NCBI GenBank assembly: GCA_900540235.1
Contig: UQEY01000006.1
Location: 28,057 to 92,056, forward strand
Direction of reading: 5' to 3'
Length of the DNA stretch: 64,000 nucleotides
DNA from: an uncultured Eubacteriales bacterium
Lineage (GTDB): Bacteria > Bacillota > Clostridia > Oscillospirales > Acutalibacteraceae
Part shown: piece by piece, positions 8,256 through 15,664 of the stretch
How positions within the stretch are numbered: the first letter of the stretch is position 1
Layout of the letters: each line of letters starts with the position of its first letter
Notes under the pieces: generated by a model
What the model was told of the DNA's origin: nothing
The model's database searches: none
Seen by the model: the letters and a program-made list of their open reading frames with translations, nothing else
Translations under genes and position numbers: made by a program

Positions 8256-9299
8256 TTATGAACAGGTGTATGAAAATACAACCTTATCACCGTTTTTAAG
8301 TTTATATGCAGAACAGGCTACATTCGGCATTTTACCGTTTACATAGTAAGTCCAGCCGCTTTGCTTCCCGCAGTCAAATTCATCCAAATTATTTATACCG
8401 CTCACATATATTCCAAAGCTTGTTTTTTCACTGCTGACTGAAATATTATTCTCTTTGCAGGCATCGCTTAGCAAATCGTAAGCAGTAGTTTTTTTGTTGT
8501 AAGTAGCTGTATATTCGTCAAGAATAACACCGTCGCTCGGGACATATGATTCGTGACCCTTTGCAAGGTTATCCATATTATCGAGAATTGACTTACATTC
8601 GATTGAAATTGTTGCAGTCACACTTGACGAAGTGGCAGTTGTTGTTTGAGATATGGGTTTTGTTGTGGAAAGCGCAACAGTTTTATCGGTTGCAGCTGCA
8701 GTTGTTGATTTTGCAGTGGCAGATGTTGAACTCTTTGTCGTTTGAGTTGATGACAGCTTAGAGGCCGATAATGTTGTAGAATCAGCTTGAACCTTAGTTG
8801 CGGTGTGAACATCAAATTCAGTTGTTTGAACAGTTGAAACAACTGATGTGGTATTTTCTTTGCCTGACTTTGAAGTAACGCTGTTTGACTTATCCTTTTT
8901 GACGGTTTCAGTTGAGGTGTACTTTTTTGCCGTGTTGCCGTTTTTAGCTTTCTTTGATGATTTTTTATCGGTTTTCTTTTGTTCAAGTTTTACTGATACA
9001 CTGCTTTTTTTATCAGCTTTATTTTTCTCCGCTTTAGCTTTTTCAGTTGTTTCTTTTGAAGTTTTTGTTTTATCTTCTTTTTCGCTTGTGTTTTGAGAGG
9101 AAGCTACAGCAGTTTCCAAACTATCGCTATCTTTCTTTTCTTCAATGCTTGACGGCAAAGCAGTTGAAGTTTCGTTTTCAGATAAAGCGGTTGTTAAAGT
9201 TGTTTTGGTTTCTTCATTTGTAGGCTTTGAGTTTGTGCAAGCTGCAAATAAAGTTGATAAAATAATTAAAGATAAAAGAATCGATAATATTTTTTTCAT
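8256..9299 (-). CDS. DUF4430 (transcobalamin beta-domain-like) lipoprotein, cobalamin-riboswitch controlled
   Basis: A 347-residue lipoprotein. The signal peptide ends in LSTLFAAC, a good lipobox with the acylated Cys near residue 20. A long Ser/Thr/Lys-rich low-complexity region (~30-235) acts as wall-spanning linker. The last ~110 residues are a DUF4430 domain: TTAYDLLSDAC, SGWTYYVNGKMPN and YKLKNGDKVVFSYT. DUF4430 is the C-terminal beta domain of the intrinsic factor/transcobalamin family. Start ATG at 9299 follows AGGGG, which lies in the 3' arm of a terminator hairpin; the longer ORF start at 9338 precedes that hairpin and is not used. With the next gene it forms a split two-part binder (inference). 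Confidence 0.85.
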   Translation of the reverse strand: MKKILSILLSLIILSTLFAACTNSKPTNEETKTTLTTALSENETSTALPSSIEEKKDSDSLETAVASSQNTSEKEDKTKTSKETTEKAKAEKNKADKKSSVSVKLEQKKTDKKSSKKAKNGNTAKKYTSTETVKKDKSNSVTSKSGKENTTSVVSTVQTTEFDVHTATKVQADSTTLSASKLSSTQTTKSSTSATAKSTTAAATDKTVALSTTKPISQTTTATSSSVTATISIECKSILDNMDNLAKGHESYVPSDGVILDEYTATYNKKTTAYDLLSDACKENNISVSSEKTSFGIYVSGINNLDEFDCGKQSGWTYYVNGKMPNVACSAYKLKNGDKVVFSYTCS

Positions 9300-9331
9300 A
9301 AAAAATACCCCTGTCTTTTGGGACAAGGGTA
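9300..9331 (-). terminator. Riboswitch expression platform: terminator overlapping the ribosome binding site
   Basis: On the minus strand TACCCTTGTC and GACAGGGGTA pair over 10 bp (9306-9331, one G-U) with loop CCAAAA. TTTTTT follows immediately and then the ATG. The hairpin can end transcription, and its 3' arm also holds the AGGGG ribosome binding site, so it may block translation as well. Confidence 0.8.
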
Positions 9332-9379
9332 GGCGCACTCTAAGTACGGACTTTAAATCATTGCTTTCCTTTGCCCAAA

Positions 9380-9552
9380 AGCTGAATTTAAGTTTTACGG
9401 CAGGTCTCCCGACTTATGATATAGCTTTGCATAAAAAGCCGCCTTCTCAGTTTCCCAATGGCGTTTGGCTTTTATTCATCAAATACGGTAATGGCTGTTG
9501 CTCAAGATTCACACTTGATTCCCTTTTAATCTTTTCTGCAAAAGAACCGTGA
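9380..9552 (-). promoter_or_regulatory. Cobalamin (B12) riboswitch
   Basis: The minus strand shows, in order, AAAAGGGAA, ACAGCCATTACCGT, GCCATTGGGAAACTGAGAAGGC and the B12 box AAGTCGGGAGACCTGCC (9399-9415). These are the conserved blocks of the adenosylcobalamin-type riboswitch, in family order. It lies directly upstream of the DUF4430 lipoprotein and the toroid gene. The known mode is repression when cobalamin is abundant. Confidence 0.94.
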
Positions 9553-9575
9553 CATATTTAATTTAGTTAAGTTTA

Positions 9576-10115
9576 TTATTTTTCGTAAATGCTCCTTTTA
9601 AGCACACCGATATAAGGAAGATTGCGATAATACTGGTCATAATCAAGTCCGTAGCCGACAACAAAAGCATCCGGCACATCCGTACCTACATAGTCTGCCT
9701 TGATATCGGCAATTCTTCTTGCAGGTTTGTCAAGAAGGGTTACAACACTGATTGACTCAGGGTTGCGCTTTGAAAGCATATCGTGAATATATTTAAGAGT
9801 ATTGCCCGTGTCAAGAATATCCTCAACAAGAAGCACATCAAAACCTGTTAAATCTTGTGCAATATCCTTAATAATTTTGATATTGCCGCTTGAAACAGTA
9901 CCGCTGCCATAACTCGAAGCCTGAATAAAATCAATATTACATGGCAAATCAATGTACCTTGAAAGGTCGGTAAAAAAATAAATCGAACCTTTAAGCACAC
10001 CTACAAGAAGGAGTTTCTTGCCGTCAAAATCTTTAGTGATTTGAGCTGCCAAACGATGAGCTATTTTATTAAGTTCTTCTTCTGTTACAAGTATTTTTTC
10101 AACATCTTGATGCAT
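9576..10115 (-). CDS. hpt: Hypoxanthine phosphoribosyltransferase
   Basis: A 179-residue purine salvage enzyme that converts hypoxanthine or guanine plus PRPP to IMP or GMP. The PRPP-binding loop VLLVEDILDTGNTL is at about residue 100, with VVTLLDKPARR and PDAFVVGYGLDY following as in HGPRT proteins. I chose the ATG at 10115 because AGAGGT lies 6 nt upstream; the ORF could be extended to 10157, but that would overlap the promoter. It is a single-gene unit between the riboswitch locus and the glutamate synthase operon. Confidence 0.95.
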   Translation of the reverse strand: MHQDVEKILVTEEELNKIAHRLAAQITKDFDGKKLLLVGVLKGSIYFFTDLSRYIDLPCNIDFIQASSYGSGTVSSGNIKIIKDIAQDLTGFDVLLVEDILDTGNTLKYIHDMLSKRNPESISVVTLLDKPARRIADIKADYVGTDVPDAFVVGYGLDYDQYYRNLPYIGVLKRSIYEK

Positions 10116-10147
10116 AATCATACCTCTTTGTTTTTCATTACTCAAAG

Positions 10148-10176
10148 AGTATAACACCTTATCTAAATAAAGTAAA
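10148..10176 (-). promoter_or_regulatory. Promoter of hpt
   Basis: TTTACT at 10171-10176, a 17-bp spacer and TATACT at 10148-10153. The -10 box lies about 33 nt upstream of the chosen start. Confidence 0.6.
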
Positions 10177-10200
10177 GATAAATTTTATTATAATAAAGCG

Positions 10201-10244
10201 AACACAGTTCGCATCTGCAATACATTGCAAAATTGAACTGTGTT
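10201..10244 (-). terminator. Hairpin at the end of the split glutamate synthase operon
   Basis: AACACAGTTC and GAACTGTGTT form a perfect 10-bp stem, with an inner TGCAATGTATTGCA palindrome. The following T-run is weak, so it may be a terminator or a 3'-end stabiliser. Confidence 0.55.
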
Positions 10245-10256
10245 TATAACAATATT

Positions 10257-10991
10257 TTAATTAGGTGTATATAAATTTGCATATGGACGGGAAGTTGCCG
10301 GCACAAGCTTTTTAAACGGTTTCGACATTATATTGTCAAAATCTTTATCAAAATATTTACAATATTTTTTAACATAACCTTCAAGCTCTTTTTTATCATC
10401 CTCATCAAGGTTTACTATTTTGATATTTGAGCTGATATTTTCTTTTGGGAAAGAGCCACGCACAAAGATTTTGCCGCCGTGCATACCCGAAGCACAGTGA
10501 GTACCGAAAAGCTTTTCTCCCCTTTTCATATCAAGACCGAGAAGCACAATGGTGCCCCCTGCCATATATTCGCCGAGAAAAGAGCCTGCGTTTTTGCCGA
10601 TAACAAGAACAGGACGCATCTGCCTAAACTCTTTCATATGAATACCGCCACGGCAAGCAACATTGTCACGAATATAAATTTGACCGTCACGCATACCGTA
10701 ACCCATAGCGTCGCCTGAGTGACCGTGAACCACAATTTCACCGCCGCCCATAGTGTTGCCGACAGCGTCTTGGCAGTTGCCGTAAACAACCACTTTGCCG
10801 CCGTTAAGGTAGCAAGCCATATCATTGCCGGGTGTTCCGTAAACTTCAACAGTTTTACCCTCGTCAAGAGCACAGCCTATATAACGCTGACCGTTAACAT
10901 CTTTAACGGTAACTTTATTTTGCTTTGAAAGACCCTTTTCAATTTCTTTGTTTACCTTTTCATATCTTGTAAGTCCTGCTTCGATAATCAT
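10257..10991 (-). CDS. Glutamate synthase GXGXG (alpha C-terminal) domain protein
   Basis: A 244-residue protein made of the right-handed beta-helix GXGXG domain that forms the C-terminal part of large-subunit glutamate synthase. Repeating Gly-rich units are visible (MGGGEIVVHG, MRDGQIYIRD, MAGGTIVLLG, MHGGKIFVRG). It is the last gene of a five-gene operon and overlaps the upstream oxidoreductase by 4 nt. In single-chain GltB this domain closes over the ammonia tunnel and FMN domain, so here it is expected to assemble as a separate subunit (inference from family architecture). Confidence 0.9.
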   Translation of the reverse strand: MIIEAGLTRYEKVNKEIEKGLSKQNKVTVKDVNGQRYIGCALDEGKTVEVYGTPGNDMACYLNGGKVVVYGNCQDAVGNTMGGGEIVVHGHSGDAMGYGMRDGQIYIRDNVACRGGIHMKEFRQMRPVLVIGKNAGSFLGEYMAGGTIVLLGLDMKRGEKLFGTHCASGMHGGKIFVRGSFPKENISSNIKIVNLDEDDKKELEGYVKKYCKYFDKDFDNIMSKPFKKLVPATSRPYANLYTPN

Positions 10992-12250
10992 AAAAGCATA
11001 CCCCCTCTGAGTTTTTGAATTCTTGTTTCTTTATCAAACATAAATATTGAAGGAGTGTCCATAATATCACCCTCAAGAGTGGAAAGGTCAACCTTATTTG
11101 AAATAAGATTTGTATAAATACCGGCATTTTCGCTTGAATTAATCAATACGAAGCCAACAAGCTTATTGCCCTCAAAAACAAGGCGCTTATAGCTGTCACC
11201 ATCGGTTTTAATTTCATCGCTGTACTGCTCGCCCTGTGCATTAATAAGACCGCAGGTACAAATTCTTAAACCGAAAAAGTCAATAGCATTAACGCTATAA
11301 GTACCGTCAACAACTTCGCTTTCGCTAGCCATTTGATTGCCGGCAACTCTGCCCTGCTGTACTGCATTTGGCCAAAGAGCAATAATCTTTTTTGAACCGT
11401 CAAGCATATCAACACTGACAGTGCAGTCACCTGCCGCATAAATATCCTTATCGCTTGTTTGCATTGTGTGAATATCGGTAATAATACCTCTGTTAACCTC
11501 TAAACCGGCTTTCTCTGCAAGTTTGGTATTAGGTCTAACACCGACTGCAAGAACGAGTAAATCGCATTTGAGCACCTTGCCGTCTTTAAGCGTAACCGAA
11601 TTAATATGCTTACCCTTTGACTGAGCTTTAACAACGGTATTGCCAAGGTGAAACTTAATACCGTTATTTTCCAAATGTTTCTTAACCTGCTTTGCAGAAG
11701 TGGCGTCAAGAATTGACGGAAGAACACGGGGAGCAAGCTCAACAACTTCAACGCTCTTGCAAATTTTAACAAGACCCTCAGCGGCTTTCATACCGATAAG
11801 ACCGGCACCGATAACAACGGCTTTTGTGTTTTCGTTTGCAAGCTTTTTAAGTTCTTTTGCACAAGCAAGGTCGAGAAATGTAATTGCATTTTCCTTGCCG
11901 TCAACATTTTCCATAGGAGGTACAAACGGCTTTGAACCTGTTGCAAGGCAAAGCTTATCGTACGGATATGACTTTCTGCCGACTTTAACTGCCTTATTTT
12001 TTCTGTCTATTGAAGTAACTTTTGCATTAGTCACAATATCAATTTTATTTGCTTTATAATATGAAGCTTTTCTAAGCGCCATATCGGCTTCCTTAACTTT
12101 GCCTTTGAGAAAATAGCTGATTGACGGGCGGGAATACGGAAGATACGCTTCTTCGGTAAGCATAGTAATTGTGCCCTTAGCGTCTGCTTTTCTTATAGCT
12201 TCGGCAGTAGCAAGACCTGCGGCGCAAGCACCGATAATAACATAATTCAT
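10988..12250 (-). CDS. FAD/NAD(P)-dependent oxidoreductase of the split glutamate synthase
   Basis: A 420-residue pyridine-nucleotide-disulphide-type oxidoreductase. The N-terminal FAD fingerprint is slightly unusual (IIGACAAGLATAEAI, Cys in place of the second Gly). The NAD(P) fingerprint VVIGAGLIGMKAAEGL is near residue 145 and the FAD Asp motif DIYAAGDCT near 275. It lacks the N-terminal cluster-binding region of canonical GltD, but the ferredoxin gene next to it could supply that function. It overlaps its neighbours by 1 and 4 nt, which argues for one complex: electrons from NAD(P)H through this protein and the ferredoxin to the FMN subunit (inference). Confidence 0.88.
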   Translation of the reverse strand: MNYVIIGACAAGLATAEAIRKADAKGTITMLTEEAYLPYSRPSISYFLKGKVKEADMALRKASYYKANKIDIVTNAKVTSIDRKNKAVKVGRKSYPYDKLCLATGSKPFVPPMENVDGKENAITFLDLACAKELKKLANENTKAVVIGAGLIGMKAAEGLVKICKSVEVVELAPRVLPSILDATSAKQVKKHLENNGIKFHLGNTVVKAQSKGKHINSVTLKDGKVLKCDLLVLAVGVRPNTKLAEKAGLEVNRGIITDIHTMQTSDKDIYAAGDCTVSVDMLDGSKKIIALWPNAVQQGRVAGNQMASESEVVDGTYSVNAIDFFGLRICTCGLINAQGEQYSDEIKTDGDSYKRLVFEGNKLVGFVLINSSENAGIYTNLISNKVDLSTLEGDIMDTPSIFMFDKETRIQKLRGGMLL

Positions 12251-12687
12251 TACTTATTACCTCCCACTTCAAGCCAAACAAGAGCCTTGTTAGGACAGTT
12301 TTTAACACAAGCAGGTTCTTCGCCTCTGCAAAGGTCACACTTGTAAGCGATGTTGCCCTGTTTAATGCAACCGATAGGGCAAACTGCAAGGCAAGTCATA
12401 CAACCTATACATTTATCTTCATCAACAGATACGATACCTGTTTTTTTATCTTTAGTCATAGCGCCTGTAATACAAGCCTTAACGCAGGCAGGGTCATCAC
12501 AATGACGGCAGTTAACCGCAACCGACGCCACCTTGTCGCCAAATACGGACACACGGCTTACCGGCTCAGGCTTTTCAGACTTATAAGCTTTAACTATATC
12601 TTTTGATTTTGAATGAGCGGTTTTGCAATAAACCTCGCAAAGGTGACAGTTAATGCAAAGCTCTTCTCTTGCGAAAACTTTTTTCAT
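12250..12687 (-). CDS. Four-cluster 4Fe-4S ferredoxin-type electron carrier
   Basis: A 145-residue protein of the HycB/DmsB-like ferredoxin type. Four Cys groups are visible: CINCHLCEVYC, CRHCDDPACVKAC, CIGCMTCLAVC and CDLCRGEEPACVKNC. These would hold up to four 4Fe-4S clusters. Its stop overlaps the oxidoreductase start by one base, and it lies 12 nt after the FMN subunit. It probably wires the flavoprotein to the glutamate synthase core. Confidence 0.88.
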   Translation of the reverse strand: MKKVFAREELCINCHLCEVYCKTAHSKSKDIVKAYKSEKPEPVSRVSVFGDKVASVAVNCRHCDDPACVKACITGAMTKDKKTGIVSVDEDKCIGCMTCLAVCPIGCIKQGNIAYKCDLCRGEEPACVKNCPNKALVWLEVGGNK

Positions 12688-12699
12688 ATCAGTGCCTCC

Positions 12700-14202
12700 T
12701 TATTCACCTGCGTGTTTAATGCCGAGTATTTCAAGTTCTTTATCGCTTAAACCGATGCCACGAAGCATAAGTCTGTTACCACGAAGGGAGTCGATAGAGT
12801 TGATACCCATACCGCCCATAATCTCTTTAATTTCGTGATTCCAAGCATTTATAAGATTGATAACTCGTTTGTGTGCAATTTCAGGGTTTAAACGACGGGT
12901 AAGGTCAGGGCGCTGAGTAGCGATACCCCAGTTGCACTTACCTGTGTTACAAGTTTGACACATATGGCAACCCATTGCGATAAGCGCAGCGGAGGCAACA
13001 TAGCAAGCGTCTGCACCAAGAGCAATAGCCTTAACAATATCGGCCGAACAACGGAATGAACCTGCAGCAACAAGAGAAACGGTTGAACGAATACCCTCGT
13101 CACGAAGCCTTTGGTCGGCTGCGGCAAGTGCAAGTTCAATAGGAATACCTACATTATCCCTAATTCTTGTAGGAGCGGCACCCGTACCTCCTCTGAAACC
13201 GTCGATAACAACGATGTCGGCACCGGCTCTTGCAACACCGGAAGCGATAGCTGCAACATTATGAACGGCGGCAATTTTAACCGAAACAGGCTTTTTGTTA
13301 TGAGTAGCCTGCTTGAGCGACCAAATAAGCTGGCGCAAGTCCTCAATAGAATAAATATCGTGGTGAGGTGCAGGAGAAATAGCGTCCGAGCCTTCCGGAA
13401 TCATACGGGCATTTGACACTTCAACATTAACCTTTTCACCCGGAAGATGACCGCCGATACCCGGCTTTGCACCCTGACCGATTTTAATTTCAACAAATTT
13501 TGAATTATTAAGATAATCTTTGTGTACGCCGAAACGACCGGAAGCAACCTGAACGACTGCATAATCGCCGAAAGAACGAAGGTCGGGATGAAGACCGCCC
13601 TCACCGGTGTTAAACAATGTTCCGAGTTCAACAGCAGCCATAGCAAGCGACTTTTGAGCATTGAGTGAAATTGAACCAAAGCTCATAGCCGAGAACATAA
13701 TAGGTGTTTCAAGCATAACCTGAGGCGGCATTTTTGTAATTGACTTGCCTTTCTTTTCAACCTCAATCTTATCAGGCTTGCGACCGAGAATAGTACGAAT
13801 TTCCATAGGCTCACGAAGCGGGTCAATAGACGGGTTGGTAACCTGAGAAGCATTTAGCAAAATCTTATCCCAATAAATAGGATAAGGCTTAGGGTTGCCC
13901 ATAGCCGAAAGAAGAACAGAACCCGTTTCAGCCTGGCGGCAAATTTCCTGCTGATAAGTCGGAGTCCAATTTGCATTGTCACGATAGTCGCAAACATATT
14001 TTTCTATTCTGAGTGCACCTGTAGGGCAAAGGTCAACGCACCTATGACAAGCTACACAATTTTTTGAATTAACAAGTACGGTTTTGCCGTCCTCGTCAAA
14101 GAAATGACATTCGTTTGAGCACTGACGAACACAGCAACCGCAGTTGATACAAAGCTCTTTATCACGAATGACAGTAAATCTGCGTGGAATATAATTTATC
14201 AT
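12700..14202 (-). CDS. Glutamate synthase FMN-binding catalytic subunit with N-terminal ferredoxin domain
   Basis: A 500-residue protein. Two N-terminal 4Fe-4S motifs (CINCGCCVRQC, CVACHRCVDLC, residues ~17-60) precede the (beta/alpha)8 FMN domain that makes glutamate from 2-oxoglutarate. The signatures GEGGLHPD, KIGQGAKPGIGGHLPG and DGFRGGTGAAP are present. The 3Fe-4S motif CHMCQTCNTGKC lies near residue 410. This corresponds to the middle part of bacterial GltB, in the archaeal-type split form. It overlaps the amidotransferase gene by one base. Confidence 0.94.
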   Translation of the reverse strand: MINYIPRRFTVIRDKELCINCGCCVRQCSNECHFFDEDGKTVLVNSKNCVACHRCVDLCPTGALRIEKYVCDYRDNANWTPTYQQEICRQAETGSVLLSAMGNPKPYPIYWDKILLNASQVTNPSIDPLREPMEIRTILGRKPDKIEVEKKGKSITKMPPQVMLETPIMFSAMSFGSISLNAQKSLAMAAVELGTLFNTGEGGLHPDLRSFGDYAVVQVASGRFGVHKDYLNNSKFVEIKIGQGAKPGIGGHLPGEKVNVEVSNARMIPEGSDAISPAPHHDIYSIEDLRQLIWSLKQATHNKKPVSVKIAAVHNVAAIASGVARAGADIVVIDGFRGGTGAAPTRIRDNVGIPIELALAAADQRLRDEGIRSTVSLVAAGSFRCSADIVKAIALGADACYVASAALIAMGCHMCQTCNTGKCNWGIATQRPDLTRRLNPEIAHKRVINLINAWNHEIKEIMGGMGINSIDSLRGNRLMLRGIGLSDKELEILGIKHAGE

Positions 14203-15302
14203 CAGTCCTCATCCTCCTCATCAATTTCAAGCGGAATAAATACCGGCTCTGCGCCCGATACCGACCAAACTTCGTCAGGGTCAGGGCAGATAATTCTGAT
14301 TGCCGATTCTTCCGACGCAAAATAAGCACGATTGCCTTTTGTTGCGGCAGTAAGAGAACGGAGTTTAAGTCTGTCGTTAATAGCCAAAAGACCTTTATTT
14401 GAACCGAGAATAACAGAAAACGGACCGTTTACAAGAGCGCCGTTATAAATTGAACGGAGATTAGTAAAATACTCTCTCTTTTCATCGTCCATTCTGTCAA
14501 TTTCTTCCCATTCGGGAGCAGTGAGAACATCAGCCGCAACTTCAATAGGAAGATTATGGTGACGAAGAAGATGGTCGAAAAGATAAGTTATAACCTCGGT
14601 ATCGGTCTGCATAGTACAAATATAGCCAAACTGCTCGATATATCTTCTGTTTGCATCATAAGACGAAATTTCACCGTTATGTACAATAGACCAATCAAGA
14701 ATATTGAATGGGTGCGCACCGCCCCACCAACCCGGTGTATTAGTAGGAAAACGACCGTGAGCAGTCCAAATATAAGCCTCATATTGGTCAAGCATATAAA
14801 ATTCGCCTACATCTTCAGGGTAGCCGACTGCCTTAAAGCAGCCCATATTTTTACCGCTTGAAAAGATATATGCGCCGTCGATAGCGTTATTGACTTTTGT
14901 TACGCACTGAGCAACATATTCAAGTTCATCAAGCCTCGATTCTTTAATATGAACACGATTTGCCTTGCCGAAATATCTCCAAATATCGGGTCCTTTTTCA
15001 ATACTTGCAACCTGACGGGTAGGTATCCTTTCGGCTACATCAATATTAAAATGCCTAAACAAGAAATCTTCGCACTGTTTTCTTGCTTCATTAGTATCAT
15101 AAAAAACATGAATAGCATATTCGTCCTTATGCTCGGGATAAATGCCGTAAGCAGCAAAACCGCCGCCCAAACCGTTAGAACGGTCGTGCATAAGAGCGAT
15201 AGACTTTATAATTTGTGAACCGTTGATTCTGTTACCTTTTCTGTCGATTATGGCAGCAATGGCACAGCCGGAAGGAATTCTGATTTCTCCCTCTTTCAAC
15301 AT
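14202..15302 (-). CDS. Glutamate synthase class II glutamine amidotransferase subunit
   Basis: A 366-residue Ntn-type (class II) glutaminase domain that releases ammonia from glutamine. The likely nucleophile is the Cys in IPSGCAIAAI at about residue 13, so a short N-terminal extension would need removal for an N-terminal Cys. AHGRFPTNTPGWWGGAHPFN and VHNGEISSYDANRRY are the substrate-binding blocks of the family. It is the first gene of the five-gene operon. The start ATG at 15302 follows AAGGAGAGG. Confidence 0.93.
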   Translation of the reverse strand: MLKEGEIRIPSGCAIAAIIDRKGNRINGSQIIKSIALMHDRSNGLGGGFAAYGIYPEHKDEYAIHVFYDTNEARKQCEDFLFRHFNIDVAERIPTRQVASIEKGPDIWRYFGKANRVHIKESRLDELEYVAQCVTKVNNAIDGAYIFSSGKNMGCFKAVGYPEDVGEFYMLDQYEAYIWTAHGRFPTNTPGWWGGAHPFNILDWSIVHNGEISSYDANRRYIEQFGYICTMQTDTEVITYLFDHLLRHHNLPIEVAADVLTAPEWEEIDRMDDEKREYFTNLRSIYNGALVNGPFSVILGSNKGLLAINDRLKLRSLTAATKGNRAYFASEESAIRIICPDPDEVWSVSGAEPVFIPLEIDEEDED

Positions 15303-15353
15303 AATATCCTCTCCTTAAAGTTAAATAAAAATAATGATATCAACAAATTATTA

Positions 15354-15368
15354 TGAACATAGTGTTCA
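15354..15368 (-). promoter_or_regulatory. Candidate operator in the glutamate synthase leader
   Basis: TGAACATAGTGTTCA is a perfect 6-bp inverted repeat around a 3-bp centre. It lies about 16-30 nt downstream of the predicted transcription start and may be a repressor site. The regulator is unknown. Confidence 0.45.
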
Positions 15369-15390
15369 ATAAATATCACCGATTTTCTTA

Positions 15391-15420
15391 ATTTTACAAT
15401 AAATAATAGGCTTTAGTCAA
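15391..15420 (-). promoter_or_regulatory. Promoter of the split glutamate synthase operon
   Basis: TTGACT at 15415-15420, an 18-bp spacer and TAAAAT at 15391-15396. The surrounding 15303-15596 is AT-rich non-coding DNA in which I see no gene. Confidence 0.65.
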
Positions 15421-15596
15421 TTATATAAATTACAAAATTAAAGTCGATTTTTAACTGTTTTATGTATAATTTCACACAAAAACCATAATTTTGTTAACGA
15501 TTTTGCATAGTTATACTGTATAGTGCGAATACCACTTTATATTTATGCACAGCTTATTCAGACATAAACCTTTCCCTAAAATGCGGTAAATCTTAT

Positions 15597-15635
15597 CAAA
15601 AAAAGAGCAAGATTGCAAAGCAACCCTGCCCTTTT
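15597..15635 (-). terminator. Intrinsic terminator of the amtB-PII fusion gene
   Basis: A 16-bp stem with several G-U pairs (AAAAGGGCAGGGTTGC against GCAATCTTGCTCTTTT) is followed by Ts. Confidence 0.85.
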
Positions 15636-15664
15636 AGGAAGAAAACTATATTCAGTAAAACAAT

